Assembly (NCBI RefSeq): GCF_019636135.1
Contig: NZ_JAHBYD010000009.1
Span: forward strand, 62,001-126,000
Direction: 5' to 3'
Source: Phenylobacterium sp.
GTDB taxonomy: Bacteria; Pseudomonadota; Alphaproteobacteria; Caulobacterales; Caulobacteraceae
DNA: 64,000 nucleotides
Shown: positions 58,946 to 64,000 of the stretch, one piece after another
Layout: every line of letters begins with the position of its first letter
Position numbering within the stretch: the stretch's first letter is position 1
The notes under the pieces: generated by a model
Databases searched by the model: none
What the model was told of the DNA's origin: nothing
What the model saw: the letters and a program-made list of their open reading frames with translations, nothing else
Made by a program: the position numbers and the translations under genes

Positions 58946-61393
58946 TCAGAAAAGATCGGAGAGGTCGTCCTTCTTCTTTGGCGGGGGCGGCGGCGGGGCG
59001 ACGGCGGCCGCGGCGTTGGGCGCGCCGGTCAACTGGCCATTGCCGAACACCTTGTCGTAGGGCTGCGGGCCCGAAGGCGCGCCCGCGGCGCCCAGGTCCT
59101 GGGTCGAGACCGAAGGCTCGGTGCCGGGCCGGAAGGCCTCGCGGATGCCGCGGATCATGGCGAACTTGGCGTTGGACGGGGCCTTGAACGGCTCGGCCGG
59201 CTTGTTCTTCAGGGCCGCAGTCATGAACTCGGTGAAGATCGGCACCGCGGCCACCGAGCCGGTCTCGTTGTTCCCCAGGCTGCGGTTGTCGTCGAAGCCG
59301 ATGTAGACGCCGACCACGAGGTGGGGCGAGACGCCCATGAACCAGGCCGAGCGGTAGTCGTTGGTGGTGCCGGTCTTGCCGCCGACGGGCTTGCCGATCG
59401 AGGAGGCCTGGGTGGCGGTGCCGCGCTGGACGACGCCTTCGAGGAAGGAGGTGATCTGGTAGGCGGTGATGGGGTCCATCACCTGGTCCCCGGCGCGCGG
59501 GATGCGGGGGCTCTCCGCCCCGCCGAAGCCGGCGTCGCAGCGGTCGCAGTCGCGGCGGTCGGCCTTCCAGATGACCTTGCCGTTGCGGTCTTCGACCACC
59601 TCGATCAGGTGGGGCTGGACCAGCTTGCCGCCGTTAACGAACGACGAATAGGCGGCGGCCATCCGGTAGACCGTGGTCTCGCCCGAGCCCAGGGCCATGG
59701 CCAGCACCTTGTCCATCTTCCGGGTCACGCCCAGGCGCTCGGCGAGGGCCGAGATGCGGTTCATCCCGATGCCCTGCGCCAGGCGCACCGTCATGGTGTT
59801 GCGCGACAGCTCGATGCCCTTCCGGAGCGTGAGCGCGCCGAGGTAGTCGTGGTGGTAGTTCTCGGGGCTCCAGTCCTTGCCGCCGTAGCCCCGCAGCGTG
59901 ATCGGCGCGTCGAGCACCGTCGAGGCGGGCGTATAGCCGGCCTCCAGCGCCGCGGCGTAGACGATCGGCTTGAACGAGGACCCCGGCTGGCGCAGGGCCT
60001 GGGTGGCCCGGTTGAACTTCGACAGCGAGAACGAATAGCCGCCCACCATCGCCAGGACGCGCCCCGAATAGGGCTCCATCGCCACCAGCGCGCCGTTGGC
60101 GGCCGGCACCTGCTTCAGCCGGAAGCCGCCGCCGTCGGCCGGCGCCACGAAGATCAGGTCGCCGCTGCCGATCCCCTTCCCGGCCCGCGCCCAGGAGACG
60201 TCCTGGCCGACGAGATTGCCCTCGACGCCGTCGATGTTGCGCACCCGCACCGCGCCGCCCGAGGCGCTCAGCACGACGGCGCGGCGCCAGTCGGCGTGCT
60301 CGCGCGGGCGTATGGTCTTGCGCGAGACCGCTTCCCAGCCGTTCAGGTCGTCGACGTGACCGAAGGCGCCGCGCCAGCCATGGCGGCGGTCGTAGGTCTC
60401 CAGCCCGTTCATCAGGGCGGTCTTGGCGGCGCTCTGCAGCTCGGGATCGAGCGTCGTTCGCATGTAGTAGCCGCCGGCGTTCAGCCGCTCGTCGCCCAGT
60501 TCCTCCATGTCGAGGGCGATGCGGCGCACCTCCTCCACGAAGTAGTCGGCGTCGCGGTATTGCGAGCGCGTCGGCGCGGCCTGGACCACGAGATCCTCGG
60601 CCATCGCCGCATTGGCCTCGGCGCGGGTCACCCAGCCCAGGTCGGCCATCTGGTCGATGACCCAGTTGCGGCGCGCGATCGCCTGCGCCTTGCGGCGGAT
60701 CGGGTGGTAGTTGTCCGGGCCCTTGGGCAGCGCCGCCAGATAGGCGCTCTGGGCCAGGGTCAGCTCGCTGAGCGACTTGCCGAAGTAGTTGTAGGCCGCC
60801 GCGCCGACGCCGTACGAGCGGTACCCCAGCCAGATCTCGTTCATGTAGAGCTCGAGGATCCGCTCCTTGGAGAGCGTCTGTTCGAGCTGGGTGGAGAGGA
60901 TCGCCTCCTTCAGCTTGCGGCCGATGGTCTGCTCGTTGGAGAGCAGGATGTTCTTGGCCACCTGCTGAGTGATGGTCGACCCGCCTTCGAGCCGGCGGCC
61001 CTGGGCGATGTTGACCACGTTCTTCATCTGGGCGCGGGCGAAGCCGCCCACGTCGACGCCGCCGTGCTGGAAGAAGCCGTGGTCCTCGGCCGCCAGGAAC
61101 GCCTGCGCCGTCTGTTTCGGGATGGCGTCGTAGGGCACGAAGATGCGCCGCTCGCGCGAGAACTCGCCGATCAGCGTGCCGTCCCAGGCGTAGGCGCGCG
61201 TGGCCGTCGGCGGGTGGTAGTCGATGAGGTCGGACGCATCCGGCATGTCGTGGAACAGCCACGCCGAGTAGACGCCGACGGCCAGCGCGGCGACCGCGAT
61301 GAACGTCAGCGCGCCGACGCCCAGCACGCCCACCCAGCGCGGGACCCGCGGTCGGGGCGGCAGCTCCGGATCCGGGATGTCGGGGGTGGTCAA
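58946..61393 (-). CDS. penicillin-binding protein 1A
   Basis: 815-residue bifunctional peptidoglycan synthase. N-terminal transmembrane segment (WVGVLGVGALTFIAVAALAVGVY), GT51 glycosyltransferase domain (AAEDHGFFQHGGVDVGG, GGSTITQQVAKN, LELYMNEIWLG), and transpeptidase with QPGSSFKPIVYA (active Ser), SRNTM and GGKTGTTNDYRSAW. The Pro-rich C-terminus (APPPPPPKKKDDLSDLF) is disordered. Start is a TTG. Belongs to a conserved alphaproteobacterial block with the amidase and rne. Confidence 0.95.
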   Translation of the reverse strand: MTTPDIPDPELPPRPRVPRWVGVLGVGALTFIAVAALAVGVYSAWLFHDMPDASDLIDYHPPTATRAYAWDGTLIGEFSRERRIFVPYDAIPKQTAQAFLAAEDHGFFQHGGVDVGGFARAQMKNVVNIAQGRRLEGGSTITQQVAKNILLSNEQTIGRKLKEAILSTQLEQTLSKERILELYMNEIWLGYRSYGVGAAAYNYFGKSLSELTLAQSAYLAALPKGPDNYHPIRRKAQAIARRNWVIDQMADLGWVTRAEANAAMAEDLVVQAAPTRSQYRDADYFVEEVRRIALDMEELGDERLNAGGYYMRTTLDPELQSAAKTALMNGLETYDRRHGWRGAFGHVDDLNGWEAVSRKTIRPREHADWRRAVVLSASGGAVRVRNIDGVEGNLVGQDVSWARAGKGIGSGDLIFVAPADGGGFRLKQVPAANGALVAMEPYSGRVLAMVGGYSFSLSKFNRATQALRQPGSSFKPIVYAAALEAGYTPASTVLDAPITLRGYGGKDWSPENYHHDYLGALTLRKGIELSRNTMTVRLAQGIGMNRISALAERLGVTRKMDKVLAMALGSGETTVYRMAAAYSSFVNGGKLVQPHLIEVVEDRNGKVIWKADRRDCDRCDAGFGGAESPRIPRAGDQVMDPITAYQITSFLEGVVQRGTATQASSIGKPVGGKTGTTNDYRSAWFMGVSPHLVVGVYIGFDDNRSLGNNETGSVAAVPIFTEFMTAALKNKPAEPFKAPSNAKFAMIRGIREAFRPGTEPSVSTQDLGAAGAPSGPQPYDKVFGNGQLTGAPNAAAAVAPPPPPPKKKDDLSDLF

Positions 61394-61477
61394 CTCTGGA
61401 CGGCTCCGGCGGACCCTTGAGGGCGCAAATCGCCTGTCGTCCTAGCCTGTGTCGGAGCGGGCGCCAATGCGGCGGGA

Positions 61478-62719
61478 TCAGCGGGAGGCGAGCCGGACCT
61501 GCTCGCCGAAGTGGGCGTCGATGGCGCGGGTGACGGCCGTCATCAACCGGGCGCGCTGGGCGGGATCGCGCAGGCGCGCCTCGTCCTCGACGTTGGAGAC
61601 GAAGCCCATTTCGAGGAGCACCGCGGGCACGTCGGGCGCCAGCAGGACCATGAAGCCGGCGTCGCGATGGCTGCGGCGCAGCATCGGCGCGCGGCCCTCG
61701 ATGCTGGAGACCAGCGTCTGGGCGAAGACGGCCGAGCGGTTGCGCGTGGCGCGCTGGGTCAGGTCGAAGAGGATGTCGCGCACGCCCTGGTCGCCGGTCA
61801 GGCTGGCCTTCATGAACCAGTCGTTGCTGCTGACGAAGCGTGTCGCCCGCTGCGAGGCCTGCTCCGACAGCGTGTAGACGGACGCGCCCTTCAGGTCGGG
61901 CTCGGGCCCCGAGTCGGAGTGGAGCGAGATGAAGAGATCGGCGCCGGCGCGCTGGGCCACGCGGACGCGGTCCTCCAGCGGGATATAGACGTCGGTCGAG
62001 CGGGTCAGCACCACCTTGTAGCGGCCGGTCTTGCCGAGCTGGTCGGCGAGCGTCAGCGCCGCGGCGAGGTTGATGTCCTTCTCATAGCCGCCCGCCCCTT
62101 GCGCGCCGGCGTCCTTGCCGCCGTGGCCGGCGTCGATGACGACCACCTTCTTGAGCGGCAGGGCGGCCTTGGCCGGGGCGGCGGCGGCCGCCGTCTTCGC
62201 CGGCAGGAACTGGGTGCGGATCTGCGGCGCGGGGCCCTGGAAGGCGCCCGACGTCGCGACGGCCTGCGCGCCCGGCGCGGCGGCGGCCACGTCGATCACG
62301 TAGCGGTAGTTGGCGACGCCGTCGGCCGGCGGCAGCAGGAAACGGCGCTTCAGCCGGCCGTCGGCGGCGAGGTCCATCTGCAGGCGCGCGGCGCCCTGGA
62401 CCTGGTCGACCGTCCACGCCTTCACGACGCCCCGCCCCGCGCCCTGCTGGACCTGGGCCGCGGTCACGCCCGACAGCAGGACGACCACGCGGCGGTCGGC
62501 CGAGCCGTCCGAAAGCACCTTGGCGCTGGTCGAGCCGCTCAGTTCGACGACGAGCCGGGTCTCGGCCGAGTCGCCGCCCATGCGGACCTTCAGGAGGTCG
62601 GCCTGCTCGGTGGCGGCATGGCCCACGGCGACGGCGGCGAGGCCCACGCAGAGCGCCGCCGAGAGCGCCGCAAGCCGCCCCCGGTTCCGCCCCACAGCAT
62701 CCGCCACTCGCCGAAGCAT
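61478..62719 (-). CDS. N-acetylmuramoyl-L-alanine amidase (AmiC-like)
   Basis: 413 residues from ATG 62719. Signal peptide (RLAALSAALCVGLAAVAVGHAA), an AMIN domain (about 40-150, septal targeting) and a C-terminal zinc amidase_3 domain: VVIDAGHGGKDAGA, SLHSDSGPEP, LLEMGFVSN with a regulatory helix near HRDAGFMVL. It cleaves stem peptides from septal peptidoglycan during division, usually under LytM-type activator control. Divergent from rne. Confidence 0.93.
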   Translation of the reverse strand: MLRRVADAVGRNRGRLAALSAALCVGLAAVAVGHAATEQADLLKVRMGGDSAETRLVVELSGSTSAKVLSDGSADRRVVVLLSGVTAAQVQQGAGRGVVKAWTVDQVQGAARLQMDLAADGRLKRRFLLPPADGVANYRYVIDVAAAAPGAQAVATSGAFQGPAPQIRTQFLPAKTAAAAAPAKAALPLKKVVVIDAGHGGKDAGAQGAGGYEKDINLAAALTLADQLGKTGRYKVVLTRSTDVYIPLEDRVRVAQRAGADLFISLHSDSGPEPDLKGASVYTLSEQASQRATRFVSSNDWFMKASLTGDQGVRDILFDLTQRATRNRSAVFAQTLVSSIEGRAPMLRRSHRDAGFMVLLAPDVPAVLLEMGFVSNVEDEARLRDPAQRARLMTAVTRAIDAHFGEQVRLASR

Positions 62720-63152
62720 CCTAAAGCCCCGAAAACACGGAGATTCGCACGAAGCGAACCGAATGCCCATATAGCTGCAGGCGTCGTGGACAAAGGGTTA
62801 ACGAGGTCTTGCCGCCTGCGACGATCGCATGACGCGGCGGCTTTCCTTTTCAGGCCCCATGTTGCAATGTCCGGCCGCGCGACGTCGATGCGCCCGTATG
62901 GGCCCGCACGCCACGCGACAAAACCACCCAGCGTCGGCCTCGACCGTGTACTCGGCGACGACGCTCAGATCCGATCCGCGCCCCTCGGGACGCGCCTAGG
63001 AACACACCCGATGAGCTGCGCAGCTCGAGCCTCTTCCGGCCCCAAGGCCTCTGCACACGGCGCCCCCGGCGTCGTCGCAGGCCCCGCGCGCGCTCGTCCC
63101 ACTTGCCGGCAGCGCCCAGCCCAGAGCCTCGTGGCGCGCCGCGGAGAGACTT
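62720..63152. other. 433-nt divergent promoter region and rne leader
   Basis: No supported gene in this gap. It must hold the amidase promoter and a long leader for rne. A perfect 14-nt palindrome (GAGCTGCGCAGCTC) spans 63013-63026 and GC-rich inverted segments follow. RNase E mRNAs are often autoregulated through their 5' leaders, so a role there is plausible; no specific structure could be assigned. Confidence 0.5.
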
Positions 63153-64000
63153 ATGCCCAAGACTATGTTGATCGACGCAGCCCACGCGGAAGAGACGCGT
63201 GTGGTGGTCGTCGACGGGAACCGCGTTGAAGAGTTCGATTTCGAGAGCCAGAACCGCAAGCAGCTTCGAGGGAACATCTATCTGGCCAAGGTGACGCGCG
63301 TCGAGCCGTCGCTGCAGGCGGCTTTCGTGGAGTACGGCGGCAACCGCCACGGCTTCCTGGCCTTCAACGAGATCCACCCGGACTACTACCAGATCCCGGT
63401 CGCCGACCGCGAAGCGCTGCTGCGCGAAGAGGCCGAGGACCATGAGGACGACGAGCGTCCGGCGCGCGGCCGCCGGCGCCGCGTCGGCCATGGCGACGAG
63501 GCCGAGGCCGGCGAGGCGGCGGAAGCCCTCGGCGACGACCGTCCCGACGACGATCCGGACTACCTCGCCACCGGCGAGGACGAAGACGACGTCATGGAGG
63601 AGGAGCTGGCGCGCCGCCGCCGCCGGCTGATGCGCCGCTACAAGATCCAGGAGGTGATCCGCCGCCGGCAGATCATGCTGGTGCAGGTCGTCAAGGAGGA
63701 GCGCGGCAACAAGGGCGCGGCCCTGACCACCTACCTGTCGCTGGCCGGCCGCTACGGCGTGCTGATGCCCAACACGGCGCGCGGCGGCGGCATCAGCCGC
63801 AAGATCACCACCGCCACCGACCGCAAGCGCCTGAAGACCGTCGTCGCCAGCCTGGACGTGCCGCAGGGCATGGGCCTGATCGTGCGCACCGCCGGCGCCA
63901 AGCGCACCAAGGCCGAGGTGAAGCGCGACTACGACTACCTTCTGCGCCTCTGGGAGAACATCCGCGAGAAGACGCTGCATTCGATCGCGCCGGCGCTGAT
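63153..64000 (+). CDS. rne: ribonuclease E/G (partial, N-terminal part)
   Basis: The visible 282 codons cover the S1 domain start and beginning of the RNase H-like region. MLIDAAHAEETRVVVVDGNRVEEFDFESQNRKQLRGNIYLAKVTRVEPSLQAAFVEYGGNRHGFL is the typical S1 start. A large acidic/basic insertion (about residues 90-165, rich in Glu, Asp and Arg) interrupts the S1 domain, as commonly seen in alphaproteobacterial RNase E. AGGAG-like GGAG lies 6 nt before ATG 63153. Initiates mRNA decay and rRNA/tRNA processing; the gene runs out of the window, so the degradosome-binding tail is unseen. Confidence 0.93.
   Translation, partial: MPKTMLIDAAHAEETRVVVVDGNRVEEFDFESQNRKQLRGNIYLAKVTRVEPSLQAAFVEYGGNRHGFLAFNEIHPDYYQIPVADREALLREEAEDHEDDERPARGRRRRVGHGDEAEAGEAAEALGDDRPDDDPDYLATGEDEDDVMEEELARRRRRLMRRYKIQEVIRRRQIMLVQVVKEERGNKGAALTTYLSLAGRYGVLMPNTARGGGISRKITTATDRKRLKTVVASLDVPQGMGLIVRTAGAKRTKAEVKRDYDYLLRLWENIREKTLHSIAPAL

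Noticed and set aside
58802..61420. 872-residue open frame antisense to PBP1A
   Set aside because: Mirrors the codon bias of the sense strand gene, has no start signal and no domain; composition is Arg/Ala/Gly/Val-rich as in other shadow frames.

Overview
The window is a very GC-rich, gene-dense stretch of alphaproteobacterial chromosome, most likely from Caulobacteraceae (Caulobacter or Phenylobacterium relatives). This is inferred from gene order: clpX and clpP separated by an oppositely oriented cicA-type phosphatase, the cluster rne / amidase / PBP1A / prfB, an M23 peptidase overlapping a bactofilin, and a long iscR-suf operon. No rRNA, tRNA, CRISPR, prophage or transposase gene was seen. 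Accessory content is limited to two toxin-antitoxin pairs, a nitrile hydratase operon, a very large secreted nuclease, and several families of short inverted-repeat elements lying between genes.

Layout. 1-4.5 kb: clpX, cicA, a small ORF, a glycosyltransferase and clpP. 4.5-9.2 kb: a 1557-residue RTX-type exonuclease. 9.5-13.8 kb: M20 peptidase, DsbA-like oxidoreductase, nitrile hydratase alpha/beta/activator, sulfotransferase-like protein. 13.9-20.9 kb: DUF6481 protein, ndk, ABC-F ATPase, small stress/PHA-type proteins, VanZ-like and flippase-like membrane proteins, BON protein, HAD phosphatase. 20.9-25 kb: nnrD, a ParE-type toxin-antitoxin pair, histidine phosphatase, thiolase-like protein. 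25.2-29.1 kb: glnB-glnA and an M61 peptidase. 29.1-37.7 kb: esterase, parE (topoisomerase IV), a second parDE-type module whose toxin is frameshifted, DEAD-box helicase, diguanylate cyclase, enoyl-CoA hydratase, GST. 37.7-45.2 kb: the iscR-iscS-sufB-orf-sufC-sufD-sufS-sufT-sufA operon on the minus strand. 45.3-53.8 kb: alpha/beta hydrolase, a DUF4173/response regulator/histidine kinase operon, a Baeyer-Villiger-type monooxygenase, anmK. 54-64 kb: tyrS, a bcp-type peroxiredoxin, M23 peptidase, bactofilin, prfB (with its programmed frameshift), PBP1A, amidase and the start of rne.

Themes. Protein quality control (ClpXP), Fe-S cluster assembly (one nine-gene operon with a strong IscR-like site at its promoter), nitrogen assimilation (PII plus glutamine synthetase), and cell-wall growth (PBP1A, amidase, M23 peptidase plus bactofilin, AnmK) make up the housekeeping core. 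Many operon joints use TGATG, TAATG or ATGA overlaps, implying translational coupling.

The observations most worth following are: a single -1 frameshift that breaks a conserved ParE C-terminus beside an intact antitoxin; two 23-bp-terminal-repeat elements in opposite orientation bracketing the peroxiredoxin-M23-bactofilin genes; a second repeat family in which the centre of one copy is inverted relative to the other; a cluster of mutually exclusive hairpins ahead of a HAD phosphatase; and a conserved-looking uncharacterised gene between sufB and sufC. No wholly new multi-gene system could be established from sequence alone.
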